A stretch of 64,000 bases of DNA from Hymenobacter edaphi (GCF_003258365.1 NZ_QHKM01000001.1:1488001-1552000), one strand, 5' to 3'. Shown: positions 53,186 to 61,890, counted from the first letter of the stretch. Made by a program: numbers and translations. The notes: a model not told the origin generated them from the letters alone.

Positions 53186-54889
53186 ATGAACACGTCCTGC
53201 CTGCCCCTGCTGCTCGTTTACGGCCTGAGCCTGCTGCCCTCGGCGTGCCGGCAACACAACCAAGCCGCCCCCGCCGGGACGCTAACCGAGCTGAGCCTGA
53301 AGCGCGGCAACCTCTCGGTGTGCGGCCCGGCCGAGCAGCAGTTCGGCCGCGTGGCCTTCGAGGTAAGCGGCCCGCAGTCGGTGCAGGCCGATGTTGCCCT
53401 GGCCGTGTCGCTGCTGCACTCCTTCGAGTACGACGAGGCGGAAAAGGTCTTTGCCCGCGTCATCGACCAGGCACCCGACTGCGCCATGGCCTACTGGGGC
53501 GTGGCCATGTGCAGCTACCACCCGCTCTGGACGCCCCCCACGCCCGCCGAGCTGGCCAAGGGTGCCCGGGCCGTGGCCCTGGCCCAGCGGCTGCCGAAAA
53601 AAACCGCCCGCGAAGCGGCTTACATCGATGCGCTGGCCGCGTTTTACCAGGACCACGCGCACGCCGACCACCGCACCCGCAGCGGGCGCTTCGAGCAGGC
53701 CATGGCCCGCGTAGCCGCCCGCTTCCCCACCGATCCGGAGGCGGCCATTTTCTACGCCCTAGCCCTCGACGCGGCCGCCGACCCGGCCGACAAGACCTTC
53801 CGCAAGCAGCGCAAGGCGGGGGCTATTCTGGAGGGCCTGCAGCCGCAGGCGCCCCGGCACCCGGGCATCGTGCACTACCTCATCCACACTTACGACTACC
53901 CCGAGCTGGCCGCGCTGGCCCTGCCGGCGGCCCGGCAGTACGCCGCGGTGGCGCCCTCGTCGGCCCACGCGCTGCACATGCCCTCGCACATCTTCACCCG
54001 CCTGGGGCTGTGGGACGAATGCATCAGCTCCAACCTGGCCGCGGCGGCTTCGGCCCGCTGCTACGCCGAAAACGCGGGGCTGAAGGGCCACTGGGACGAG
54101 GAGCTGCACAGCGTGGACTACCTCGCCTACGCCTACCTGCAGCAGGGCGACAACCGGCGGGCCCGGGAGCAGCAGCGCTACCTGGCGGCCGTGCGCGAGG
54201 TATCGCCGGTCACGTTCAAGGTGGCCTACGCCTTTGCGGCCGTGCCCGCCCGCTACGTGCTCGAAAACAAGCAGTGGGCCGCCGCCGCCCGGCTCCGGCC
54301 GCAGCGCGCCCACCTCGACTGGGCGCAGTTTCCGTGGCAGCGCGCCATCACGCACTTTGCCCGCGCCCTGGGCCACGCCCGCACCCAGCAGCCCGACTCG
54401 GCCCAACGCGAAATCGACCACCTGGCGGCCCTGCGCACCACCCTGAGCGGGCAACACAACGACTACCAGGCCCGGCAGGTGGAAGTGCAGCTGCTGGCCG
54501 CCGAGGCGTGGCTGGCCCTGGCCCGCGGGCAGTCGGCCGAAGCCCTGCGGCGCATGCAGCAGGCCGCCGACCTCGAAAACCGCACCGAAAAGCACCCGGT
54601 GACGCCCGGCGAGGTGGTGCCGGCCCGCGAGCTGCTGGCCGATATGCTGCTGCAGCTGCGGCAGCCCGCCCCGGCCCTGGCCGCTTACGAAGCCGACCTG
54701 CAGCAGCACCCTAACCGGTTTAACGGCCTGTACGGGGCGGCCGGGGCGGCCGAGCAGGCCGGCCAGCCCGCCAAAGCCGCGGCCTACTACCAACGCCTGA
54801 CCGAGGTGGCCCGCGCCGCCGCGCCCGCCCGCCCGGAAGTAGTGGCGGCCCGGGCCTTCCTGGCCAGGCACCCGGCAGCCAGCCTCTAA
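53186..54889 (+). CDS. TPR-repeat lipoprotein
   Basis: A 567-residue exported lipoprotein; the signal peptide ends LLPSAC (Cys21). It has many TPR-like helical pairs, for example LLHSFEYDEAEKVFARVIDQAPDCAMAYWGVAM, and a PSHIFTRLGLWDECISSNLAAAASA segment found in a family of large TPR proteins of unknown function. The last repeats (AAYYQRLTEVARAA) reach the C-terminus. It may be a scaffold at the outer or inner membrane. The gene starts 109 nt after the methyltransferase stop. Confidence 0.82.
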   Translation: MNTSCLPLLLVYGLSLLPSACRQHNQAAPAGTLTELSLKRGNLSVCGPAEQQFGRVAFEVSGPQSVQADVALAVSLLHSFEYDEAEKVFARVIDQAPDCAMAYWGVAMCSYHPLWTPPTPAELAKGARAVALAQRLPKKTAREAAYIDALAAFYQDHAHADHRTRSGRFEQAMARVAARFPTDPEAAIFYALALDAAADPADKTFRKQRKAGAILEGLQPQAPRHPGIVHYLIHTYDYPELAALALPAARQYAAVAPSSAHALHMPSHIFTRLGLWDECISSNLAAAASARCYAENAGLKGHWDEELHSVDYLAYAYLQQGDNRRAREQQRYLAAVREVSPVTFKVAYAFAAVPARYVLENKQWAAAARLRPQRAHLDWAQFPWQRAITHFARALGHARTQQPDSAQREIDHLAALRTTLSGQHNDYQARQVEVQLLAAEAWLALARGQSAEALRRMQQAADLENRTEKHPVTPGEVVPARELLADMLLQLRQPAPALAAYEADLQQHPNRFNGLYGAAGAAEQAGQPAKAAAYYQRLTEVARAAAPARPEVVAARAFLARHPAASL

Positions 54890-54943
54890 CCGCTGCCCCG
54901 GCGCCGTACGGGACGGCCGAATGATTTAATGGGCCGCGCTTAC

Positions 54944-54972
54944 TTTGAAATTCAAAGAACTTTATACATTTG
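54944..54972 (+). promoter_or_regulatory. consensus Bacteroidota promoter
   Basis: TTTG (54944-54947), a 17-nt spacer, and TACATTTG (54965-54972) match both consensus elements exactly. The ATG of the DoxX-like gene lies 39 nt downstream. This is the best promoter match in the window. Confidence 0.75.
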
Positions 54973-55011
54973 CAATCAATACTAGCCTCCTGACCTCCTT
55001 CAGCTTCTGCC

Positions 55012-55767
55012 ATGAGCCTCCCCGCTACCCTGGACCGCCTGCATGCCCAGGCCAGGCAAAACCGCTGGCTGCGCTACTTCGCGGTGTTCAACCGGCTGGC
55101 GCTGGCGGCGGGGTTTATTCCGTCGGGGTTCGTGAAAATCATGGGGGAGCGGTTTACCTCGCTCTCCAACAATCACCCGATGGGCCACTACCTGGAGGCG
55201 CTGCACCACACCGGCTACTACTACCCTTTTATCGGGGTGCTGCAGCTGACGGCGGCCCTGCTGCTGCTGATTCCCGGCACGGCGGCGCTCGGGGCCGTGC
55301 TCTACTTTCCCATCATTCTGAATATCTGCATCCTGTCTTTGGCCGTGCGCTTCGATGGCTCGCTGCTCACCTCGCCGCTGATGGTGCTGGCCAATCTGTA
55401 CCTGCTCTGCTGGTACTACGACCGACTGAAGTTCCTGCTGCCCTTCCAGCCGCCGCCCGCACCGGCCGCTCTGCCCGCACCGCCACCCAGCAGCAAATTC
55501 CCGACGGGCTTCTTTGCCGGAGTGGCCGCCGCCGTGGCGCTGGTGGTCGTGGGCATCACCTCCTTCGACGTGAAGCCCTACAACACCTTGGCTGATTGCC
55601 GACGGCAGTTTGAGGGCAGTACCCGCACCACGGCGGGCTACCGTTTCTGCGCGTGCATTCACCAGCAGGGCCTGCCGCTCGACCAAGCCCTGGCCGAGTA
55701 CCGACAACGCCCCGACGACTCAGCGGCCACGCCGTTGCCGACGGCAAGCACATCGGCTGGCCGGTAG
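55012..55767 (+). CDS. DoxX-like membrane protein
   Basis: A 251-residue membrane protein with four helices in the N-terminal half (FNRLALAAGFIPSGFVKIMGERF, GYYYPFIGVLQLTAALLLLIPG, LGAVLYFPIILNICILSLAV, SPLMVLANLYLLCWYY), the DoxX layout, then a Pro-rich linker, a fifth helix (FFAGVAAAVALVVVGI) and an external tail with Cys residues (DCRRQ, FCACIH). The role is unknown; DoxX-type proteins are linked to quinone or thiosulfate metabolism. Confidence 0.75.
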   Translation: MSLPATLDRLHAQARQNRWLRYFAVFNRLALAAGFIPSGFVKIMGERFTSLSNNHPMGHYLEALHHTGYYYPFIGVLQLTAALLLLIPGTAALGAVLYFPIILNICILSLAVRFDGSLLTSPLMVLANLYLLCWYYDRLKFLLPFQPPPAPAALPAPPPSSKFPTGFFAGVAAAVALVVVGITSFDVKPYNTLADCRRQFEGSTRTTAGYRFCACIHQQGLPLDQALAEYRQRPDDSAATPLPTASTSAGR

Positions 55768-55864
55768 CCCTTCCCGCTGAGGCGGCAAGCGGGGGCGTCG
55801 TTTGAAAAGCCGGCTCCCCTCGACCTCGCACTTTACATCGTCAACCCCCATAAACCAGAAAACC

Positions 55865-56203
55865 ATGCCTGCTCAATCCTCTCTTTCGCCAAACCTGCAT
55901 CCCAGCCCCTGGGGCAAACGCGTCGCGCAGGGCGCCGGTATTGCCTTTATCCTGGCCGCTGTTTTCATGGTCTTTTTCGCCAGCGGGGCGCGCTTGGCAT
56001 TTGGCCTTTGGACCGTGCTGCCGCTACTTACCGTGCCGGTGGCGGGGGCTTTCGGGGGGTTGCTCTACTACCTGCTGGATCATCTGCGCTACCAGGGCGG
56101 CTGGCAGAAAATAGTGGCTAATGTGGTCAGCCTGGCGGTGTATGGCGTGCTGCTGTGGCTCAGCCTCGTGGCAGCTTTTGCGGCTACGGGCCTCTGGGAT
56201 TAA
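55865..56203 (+). CDS. small membrane protein
   Basis: A 112-residue protein with three hydrophobic segments (GAGIAFILAAVFMVFFASGARL, VLPLLTVPVAGAFGGLLYYLLDHL, VVSLAVYGVLLWLSLVAAFAA). Similar small Bacteroidota proteins are sometimes labelled potassium transporter KefB, a name with no support in the sequence itself. The ATG at 55865 is used; the frame is open to a TTG at 55802. It may be co-transcribed with the DoxX-like gene, 97 nt upstream. Confidence 0.65.
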   Translation: MPAQSSLSPNLHPSPWGKRVAQGAGIAFILAAVFMVFFASGARLAFGLWTVLPLLTVPVAGAFGGLLYYLLDHLRYQGGWQKIVANVVSLAVYGVLLWLSLVAAFAATGLWD

Positions 56204-56360
56204 CCGCTATACTGGGGGCAGTGGAAGGCAGCAAGCCCGCCGGGCCCTAAACCCCACCACGGCTGGCCTCGTCATTTAGCAGTGTGTCAACGCAATAGCG
56301 CTGGCTCACTATCTTTCCGAACGGACTGATCCGAAGCCAAGCCTTGAAAAGAGTAGTCAG

Positions 56361-56519
56361 ATGAAGCGTTACCCCTCTTTTAAAAGCCTGAAAAAGGTAT
56401 CTGATTCGCACAGCAACCCGGCCGCCGCTAAGCCGCAGGCCGAAGAGAAAATTATTGCGTTTCTGAATCTGGTCCGGGAATCTGTAAAGACGGCGGATAA
56501 GCCGGAAGCGCATGACTGA
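56361..56519 (+). CDS. small ORF upstream of the broken nucleotidyltransferase
   Basis: A 52-residue charged protein, MKRYPSFKSLKKVSDSHSNP at the start and LNLVRESVKTADKPEAHD at the end. Its stop overlaps the nucleotidyltransferase start (ATG at 56512, TGA ending 56519), as in translationally coupled two-gene units. Composition is AT-richer than the surroundings. It could be the partner (antitoxin-like) of the following gene, but no antitoxin motif is visible. Confidence 0.55.
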   Translation: MKRYPSFKSLKKVSDSHSNPAAAKPQAEEKIIAFLNLVRESVKTADKPEAHD

Positions 56520-57031
56520 ATCGGCGAATGAGACGCTGCTGCAGCTCTGCCGACTTATTGCACAAGCATGCGGTAGAATATCTGATTGTGGGTGGTGCGG
56601 CGGTGGCTATTTACGGGCACTACCGAATGAGCATGCTGCCGTCTGGAGAGATGTCCAATAAATATGATTTTGACTTCTGGTATAATCCCAGCTACGCCAA
56701 TTACTATCGGCTCCTGGAGGCATTGGAAGAGTTTGGTATCAATGTCGATTCCTATCGGAACGAACTATCACCGAACCCGAAGAAGTCATTTTTCAAACAC
56801 AGTTTCGAGGATTTCACGGTAGATTTTCTACCCAAAATCCTGGGCCTTGGCAGATTCAATGACGCTTTCCGTTGAAAGACGGTTCCCAAACTGGATGGCT
56901 TCAATATTTACACCGTTGCGCTGGCAGACCTTATTCTGAGCAAACAGGCCACGAATCGGGCGAAAGTCCAGGAGGATATTCTAGCCCTCAAATCAATTAA
57001 CAAGCAAAATGACGCGGATAAAAACCCATAA
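56512..57031 (+). pseudogene. decayed nucleotidyltransferase (AbiEii/DUF6036-like)
   Basis: Three pieces together make one protein. From the ATG at 56512 the frame reads MTESANETLLQLCRL. One extra base at about 56557 then shifts to the frame LHKHAVEYLIVGGAAVAIYGHYR with a DFDFW catalytic-type pair. A TGA at 56873-56875 interrupts it. After the stop the same frame continues KTVPKLDGFNIYTVALADLILSKQATNRAKVQEDILAL to a TAA at 57029. The GG...YDFD pattern and the C-terminal LADLILSKQATNRAKVQED are those of nucleotidyltransferases of the AbiEii/DUF6036 type. A shift plus a nonsense codon imply loss of function unless the reads are wrong. AT-richer than the rest of the window. Confidence 0.75.
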
Positions 57032-57034
57032 CTG

Positions 57035-57520
57035 ATGCATCAGACTATGATTGAAAATGAAAAAAGAAGCCGTGCCTTACTTATTCTATCTGATGCCTTA
57101 CAGGGAAATTTTATTTCCGGCTTTAGCGTCGGTGATTGGTGGGTTTTGTATCTGGGTGGCTATTATTTGGTGGCGCAGGAAGTTGTTTCGGAAGACGAAA
57201 TACAGCTTAATCAATGGTATCAGGCCAATTACCCTCCTTTTGCTGACTGTGTCGATAAAGAATTTATCAGCAAAACCACTGTCATGACCGCACACCGGCA
57301 GCGGTTGATTACGGAGGTGGCCTTGGATGATGCTTATAATCTGACCCTGAGCTTCGATAATAACAGCAAGTTGACCTTATCAACGGATGCAGATATCGTC
57401 GACTGGCAATGGACTTTGAATACGAGTGGCAACGACCCTTATATGGACTGCCTAGTGGGCTGTTTCTGGAAGGGAGAAATCGTAATACACGAGGCAGATG
57501 CCTTGCCAGAGCACGAGTAG
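57035..57520 (+). CDS. hypothetical protein in AT-rich patch
   Basis: A 161-residue soluble protein beginning 3 nt after the end of the broken nucleotidyltransferase. Features are GDWWVLYLGGYYLVAQEVVSEDE, a middle with Asn/Asp-rich strands (LDDAYNLTLSFDNNSKLTLSTDADIVDWQW), and an acidic end. The pattern is that of small beta-rich proteins that sense or neutralise partners, but no family was recognised. Codon use and GC content are unlike the neighbouring genes, suggesting transfer. Confidence 0.65.
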   Translation: MHQTMIENEKRSRALLILSDALQGNFISGFSVGDWWVLYLGGYYLVAQEVVSEDEIQLNQWYQANYPPFADCVDKEFISKTTVMTAHRQRLITEVALDDAYNLTLSFDNNSKLTLSTDADIVDWQWTLNTSGNDPYMDCLVGCFWKGEIVIHEADALPEHE

Positions 57521-57540
57521 AAGCCTGCATTAGACATAAG

Positions 57541-57574
57541 AACGCCCCGAAACCAGTCCGGTTCCGGGGCGTTG
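57541..57574. terminator. intrinsic terminator (bidirectional)
   Basis: A 13- to 14-bp stem (57541-57554 with 57561-57574) and a short loop lie between the plus-strand hypothetical gene and the stop of the minus-strand oxidoreductase operon. Confidence 0.75.
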
Positions 57575-57595
57575 CCGTTGAGGCTCCAGCCGAGG

Positions 57596-59833
57596 CTAGA
57601 GCAGCTTATCAATCGTCAGCGGGAGGCTGCGCACGCGCTTGCCAGTGGCGTGGTACACGGCGTTGGTAATGGCGGCGGCCACGCCCAGCAGGCCCACTTC
57701 GCCGATGCCTTTCACGCCCAGCGGGTTCACGTGCGGATCTTCCTCCTCCACGAAATGCACCTCGATGTCGCGCACGTCGGCGTTGACGGGCACGTGGTAC
57801 TCGGCGTAGTTGTGGTTCATGTAGCGGCCGTAGCGGTGGTCCATCACGGTTTCCTCCATCAGGGCCATGCTGATGCCCCAGACCACCGAACCGAGCACCT
57901 GCGAGCGGGCAGTTTTCTGGTTGATGATGCGGCCAGCGGCTACCACGTTCACCACCCGCGTGACGTGGATGGTGCCCAGGTCCTCATCCACCTGCACCTC
58001 CACGAACACCGCGTTGTGGGCGTGCATCGAGTACTTCTGCATGTTCAGCGGGTTGGGCATCACCGAGGAGTCGGCCTCGATTTCCCGCTCCCCGCTCACC
58101 TGCAGCACGTCGCGCAGCACCACCGATTGCCGGGGCTCCTTGCGCAGCCGGATCAGGCCGTTGACAAATTCCACGTCCTCGGGCTTGGCGCCTTTCAGCG
58201 GGGAGTCGTCCATTTTCTGGGCCAGCTTCAGCAGCTTTTCGCCCAGGGCCTCGCACACGCTTTTCACGGCCGAGCCGACGGTAGCAGCCGTCCAGGAGCC
58301 GCCCTGTACGGGGGCTTCGGGCAAGGTGGTGTCGCCGAGCTTGGCGGTGACGGCTTCCATGGGCAGGCCCAGGGTTTCGGCCGCAATCTGCGTCATCACG
58401 GTGTAGGTGCCGGTGCCGTTTTCGCCGGCGGCGCTGCTCACCGTGAGCTTGCCGTCGGCGGTGATGCTGGCTTTGGCGGCGGCTTTCTGCATGGAAGCAT
58501 CCCATACGCCCCCGGCCATTCCCCAGCCCACCAGCTTGTTGCCTTCGCGCATGGAGCGGGGCTCCATCTTGCGCTGGTCCCAGCCGAAGCGGCGGGCGCC
58601 TTCGTCGTACACTTCGCGCAGCTTTTTGCTGCTGAAGGGCTTGTCCTCGTTCTGGTCGCGGTCGGCGTAGTTGCGGCGACGGAATTCCAGCGGGTCGATG
58701 CCGGCTTCGTAGGCCATTTCATCCATGGCCACTTCCAGGCCGATGGAGCCGGTGGCCGCACCGGGCGCCCGCATGTCGAGCGGGGTAAACACGTCCAGCG
58801 GCACCACTTCGTACTCCAGGTGCACGTCGGGGCACTGGTAGAGCATGCCCGACCAGTTTACCACGTTTTCGGTGTACTCCTCGAAGCGCGAGGTTTCGTG
58901 CACGGCCTTGTGCTTGAGGCCCAGCAACTCCCCGCCGGGACCGGTGCCCAGCTCTACCGTCTGCACGGTGTGCGGGCGGTGGCCCAGGCTGAACATCTGC
59001 TGGCGCGTGAGGCTCAGACGGATGGAGCGTTTCAGCTCCAGCGCGGCCAGCACCGAGAGGAACAGCTCGTACTGGGGCCGCAGCCCCGCCCCGAAGCCGC
59101 CGCCCATGAACAGGTTCACCACCCGGGCCTTGTCGGCGCTCAGCCCGAACACCTTTTTCAGGTACTGCTGGCAGTTGTATACGCCCTGGGTTTTGTCGTA
59201 CACCGTCAGCTTGCCGTCGGGGTGGTAGTGCACCGTGGCCCCGAAGATTTCCATCGGGTTATGGTGCTGGGTGCCGTGGATGTACTCCTGCTTGATGCGG
59301 TGCTCGGCCTTGCTGAGCCCCTTGTCGGCGTTGCCGCGGCGCACGGGCGGCTTGTAGCCGGTTTTGCCGCTGCCGGGCTCCTGGCCCTTTTCGCGCAGGG
59401 CTTCCACGTCGGTTGCGTGCTTCTCCTGCTCGTACTCGATTTCGAGGACGGAAGCGGCGTAGCGGGCCAGCTCGAACGTTTCGGCTACCACCAGCGCCAC
59501 GGGCTGCTGGCTGAACTTGATTTCGTCGTCGTGCAGGGGGCGGAAGGGCGAGCCGCCGGGGGCCACGTCGTCCTTGTAGCTGCGGTCGAACCAGGCCAGT
59601 GTAGGCACGTTTTCGTGCGAAAACACCTGGATGACGCCGGGTAGAGCCAGGATTTTGTCGGCGTGGATTTTCCGGATCTTGCCCTTGGCCACCGGGCTGC
59701 TCACCACGTAGCCGTACACGAGGTCGGGCACGCTGAACTCGGCCGAGTACTTGGCCTGGCCGGTCACCTTCAGGGGGCCTTCGACGCGGCTCGGGGCCTT
59801 GCCGACGTATTTGGTATTGCTATCGGTGCTCAT
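57596..59833 (-). CDS. xanthine dehydrogenase/PaoC-type molybdopterin subunit
   Basis: A 745-residue large subunit that carries the molybdenum cofactor and oxidises an aldehyde or N-heterocycle. It has the family's N-terminal VGKAPSRVEGPLKVTGQAKYSAEF, FMGGGFGAGLRPQYE, MRAPGAATGSIGLEVAMDEMAYEAGIDPLEFRRRNY, AAGENGTGTYTVMTQIAAETLG, and a C-terminal GVKGIGEVGLLG with the catalytic Glu. It is cytoplasmic. The ATG at 59833 overlaps the stop of the FAD subunit gene (ATGA). With that gene and the 2Fe-2S gene it forms a PaoABC-like enzyme. The substrate is unknown. Confidence 0.93.
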   Translation of the reverse strand: MSTDSNTKYVGKAPSRVEGPLKVTGQAKYSAEFSVPDLVYGYVVSSPVAKGKIRKIHADKILALPGVIQVFSHENVPTLAWFDRSYKDDVAPGGSPFRPLHDDEIKFSQQPVALVVAETFELARYAASVLEIEYEQEKHATDVEALREKGQEPGSGKTGYKPPVRRGNADKGLSKAEHRIKQEYIHGTQHHNPMEIFGATVHYHPDGKLTVYDKTQGVYNCQQYLKKVFGLSADKARVVNLFMGGGFGAGLRPQYELFLSVLAALELKRSIRLSLTRQQMFSLGHRPHTVQTVELGTGPGGELLGLKHKAVHETSRFEEYTENVVNWSGMLYQCPDVHLEYEVVPLDVFTPLDMRAPGAATGSIGLEVAMDEMAYEAGIDPLEFRRRNYADRDQNEDKPFSSKKLREVYDEGARRFGWDQRKMEPRSMREGNKLVGWGMAGGVWDASMQKAAAKASITADGKLTVSSAAGENGTGTYTVMTQIAAETLGLPMEAVTAKLGDTTLPEAPVQGGSWTAATVGSAVKSVCEALGEKLLKLAQKMDDSPLKGAKPEDVEFVNGLIRLRKEPRQSVVLRDVLQVSGEREIEADSSVMPNPLNMQKYSMHAHNAVFVEVQVDEDLGTIHVTRVVNVVAAGRIINQKTARSQVLGSVVWGISMALMEETVMDHRYGRYMNHNYAEYHVPVNADVRDIEVHFVEEEDPHVNPLGVKGIGEVGLLGVAAAITNAVYHATGKRVRSLPLTIDKLL

Positions 59834-60852
59834 GGATTGCTGTTGGTAAAGACGTCGGATGCTTTCTGCTCCCCGGCCGCAGCCTGCGTGAGGGCGCGCA
59901 CGATGGCGCGCTTGGCCAGCTCGATTTTGAAGTCGTTGGTGCCCTGCCCTTTGGCTTCCTTCAGCACCGCCTCGGCGGCCTTGCGGAAAGTGGCTTCGGT
60001 GGCGGGCTGCCCTTTCAGCAGGTGCTCGGCGGCTTTGTCGCGCCAAGGTTTGTGGGCCACGCCGCCGAGGGCCAGCCGGGCTTCCTTGATGGTATTGCCG
60101 TCCAGCTCCAGCCCCACGGCCACCGAAACCAGTGCAAAGGCGTAGCTCTGCCGGTCGCGCAGCTTGAGGTAGGCGAAGTTTTCGGCGAAGCCCTGGGCGG
60201 GCAGGTCGATGCTGGTAATCAGCTCCCCGGCTTGCAGGGTGTTGTCGCGCTCGGGCGCGTCTTCGGGCAGGCGGTGGAAGTCCTCGAACTTAATCTGCCG
60301 CGACCCGTCGGGGCCCTGCACCTGCACCACGGCCTCCAGCGCGGCCAGGGCCACGCACATGTCGGAGGGGTGGGTGGCAATGCAGCTATCCGAAGTACCC
60401 AGGATGGCGTGGATGCGGTTGTAGCCGCCGATGGCCGCGCAGCCCGAGCCGGGTTCCCGCTTGTTGCAGGGCGTAGCCGTGTCGTAGAAGTAGTAGCAGC
60501 GGGTGCGCTGCATCAGGTTGCCGGCGTTGGTGGCCATATTGCGCAGCTGCGGCGAGGCCCCGGCCAGAATGGCCTGGCTGAGCAGCGGGTAGCGCTGCTG
60601 GACTTCCGCATGCCAGGCCGTATCGGCGTTGGTGGCCGTAGCGCCCAGGCGCAGCCCGCCGCCGGTGGTGCTTTCGATGGATGACAGCGGCAGCTTATTG
60701 AGTCCGACGAGGTGCTGTGGGTGCGCCACGTTTTCCTTCATCAGGTCGAGCAGGTTGGTGCCGCCCCCGATGTAGGCCGCGGCCTCGTGGCCGCTGAAGT
60801 CGCGCACGGCAGCATCCACCGACGCGGCGCGGGTAAGAGTGAAGGGGTTCAT
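59830..60852 (-). CDS. PaoB-type FAD-binding subunit with 4Fe-4S site
   Basis: A 340-residue subunit. FAD motifs are AAAYIGGGTNLLDLMKENV and the GASPQLRNMATNAGNLMQR loop. Four Cys in a loop (119, 129, 138, 157) match the extra 4Fe-4S cluster of E. coli PaoB (YagS), which ordinary xanthine dehydrogenase lacks. It passes electrons from the molybdenum centre to FAD. The start is preceded directly by five 8-bp TGGTGAG(T/G/A) repeats. It ends in an ATGA overlap with the large subunit. Confidence 0.92.
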   Translation of the reverse strand: MNPFTLTRAASVDAAVRDFSGHEAAAYIGGGTNLLDLMKENVAHPQHLVGLNKLPLSSIESTTGGGLRLGATATNADTAWHAEVQQRYPLLSQAILAGASPQLRNMATNAGNLMQRTRCYYFYDTATPCNKREPGSGCAAIGGYNRIHAILGTSDSCIATHPSDMCVALAALEAVVQVQGPDGSRQIKFEDFHRLPEDAPERDNTLQAGELITSIDLPAQGFAENFAYLKLRDRQSYAFALVSVAVGLELDGNTIKEARLALGGVAHKPWRDKAAEHLLKGQPATEATFRKAAEAVLKEAKGQGTNDFKIELAKRAIVRALTQAAAGEQKASDVFTNSNP

Positions 60853-60957
60853 CTGGTGAGTTGGTGAGTTGGTGAGGTGGTGAGATGGTGAGTTGCGAGG
60901 CGTGAAATGGTGGCGAGTCGTTGAACAGCCAACTCACCATTTCACTAGCTCACCATT
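60853..60957. repeat. 8-bp tandem repeats with a facing inverted copy
   Basis: Five copies of TGGTGAG(T/G/A) at 60854-60893 directly upstream of the FAD subunit start, followed by inverted forms (AACTCACCATTTCA, CTCACCATTTCACC) at about 60932-60960. The unit is related to the 12-copy array at 18281-18379. The array sits inside the operon between the 2Fe-2S and FAD genes. Confidence 0.85.
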
Positions 60958-61479
60958 TCACCGCTTCGCGTCGACTACTTCCTTCACGGCGGCCAGGATG
61001 CCCACGTAGGCGCCGCAGCGGCAGACGTTGCCGCTCATCAGCTCCCGGATTTCGTCCTCGGTCTGGGCTTTGCCCTCGTTGATGAGGCCCTGCGCCGAGC
61101 AGATCTGACCGGGCGTGCAGTAGCCGCACTGAAAGGCGTCGTGGTCGATAAAGGCCTGCTGCAAGGGGTGCAGCGCGTGCTCGGAGCCCAGGCCTTCGAT
61201 GGTCGTTATGTCGGCGCCTTCCTGCAGCACCGCCAGCGTTAGGCAGCTGTTGATGCGCTTTCCGTCGACGAGCACGGTGCAGGCGCCGCACTGGCCGTGG
61301 TCACAGCCTTTTTTAGTGCCCGTCAGGCCGGCGTACTCGCGCAGGGCGTCGAGCAGGCTGGTCCAGGGCGCGAGCTGCAGGGTGTGGTCCTGGCCGTTGA
61401 TGCGCAGGGTGACGGGGCTGGGTGGCACCAGGGGCCGGAGCTGGCCGTCGGCGGCGCTGGTTGTGGAAACGGTACTCAT
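60958..61479 (-). CDS. PaoA-type 2Fe-2S subunit
   Basis: A 173-residue subunit (ATG at 61479; an ATG at 61509 adds ten residues). The first 2Fe-2S cluster is ligated by Cys59, 64, 67 and 79 (GCDHGQCGACTV), the second by Cys118, 121, 153 and 155 (QCGYCTPGQ and VCRCGAY). PaoA of E. coli has a Tat signal; none is seen here, so this enzyme should stay in the cytoplasm. It is the first gene of the three-gene unit. Confidence 0.95.
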   Translation of the reverse strand: MSTVSTTSAADGQLRPLVPPSPVTLRINGQDHTLQLAPWTSLLDALREYAGLTGTKKGCDHGQCGACTVLVDGKRINSCLTLAVLQEGADITTIEGLGSEHALHPLQQAFIDHDAFQCGYCTPGQICSAQGLINEGKAQTEDEIRELMSGNVCRCGAYVGILAAVKEVVDAKR

Positions 61480-61798
61480 AGAGGCGCTTGGGTTGGAATA
61501 GAGGGACAAGACGGGCGGGAACCCCGGCGGCCGACTCCGCAGAGCCGGACCGCCGCTGGTTAAGCCCTACGCTTGCCCCGGCGCCGGAGTTGGCCGAAGC
61601 GTTTGGTTTGTTGAACTACAACGCCTCGGTATCGGGATGAAAGCTCAATAAATAAAGCACTGATATAAACACCCTTCACTCAAGTAGGCGGCTCGGTTTC
61701 GCGGCTGCTTCTTTCTGCTCCGCGGCTGCTTTCCAGTGCAGAGCAGTGCTGAATCAAGCCGCAGAGCAGCGCCACATCAATAGAAAAGGGAGCCGACA
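61480..61798. other. intergenic, promoter region of the 2Fe-2S gene
   Basis: No gene was seen. The part from 61615 to 61680 is AT-rich. It should hold the promoter of the three-gene oxidoreductase operon. No clear -33/-7 pair was identified. Confidence 0.4.
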
Positions 61799-61890
61799 AG
61801 AACGACCGAGCTCCGGAGGAGCGGCACCTCAACCGCGCGGGTCGGGTGCCGCTCCTCCGGAGCTCAAGACGTTTAGGCGTTGGTCGTTCT
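61799..61890. repeat. 92-bp inverted repeat (REP-like)
   Basis: Perfect 21-bp arms at 61808-61828 and 61845-61865 (starting GAGCTCCGGAGGAGC) with a 16-base loop, plus outer 9-bp arms AGAACGACC/GGTCGTTCT at 61799 and 61882. It lies in the gap between the 2Fe-2S gene and the MobA-type gene. Confidence 0.85.

Noticed and set aside
53186-54889. A sulfatase- or peroxidase-like function for the TPR lipoprotein
   Set aside because: Only TPR-like helices and a lipobox are visible; no catalytic motif supports an enzyme.
56247-56513. An 88-codon minus frame over the small ORF at 56361
   Set aside because: The plus strand has a coupled start/stop with the nucleotidyltransferase remnant. The minus frame has no recognisable feature.
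56512-57031. Functional type IV toxin-antitoxin pair
   Set aside because: The nucleotidyltransferase has both a frameshift and an internal stop, and no antitoxin motif is seen in the 52-residue partner.
57051-57287. A 78-codon plus frame within the gene at 57035
   Set aside because: It overlaps the longer frame 57035-57520, which continues the operon spacing and is open to the terminator.
57572-59644. A 690-codon plus frame opposite the molybdopterin subunit
   Set aside because: Shadow of the xanthine dehydrogenase-type gene; no motif and biased composition.
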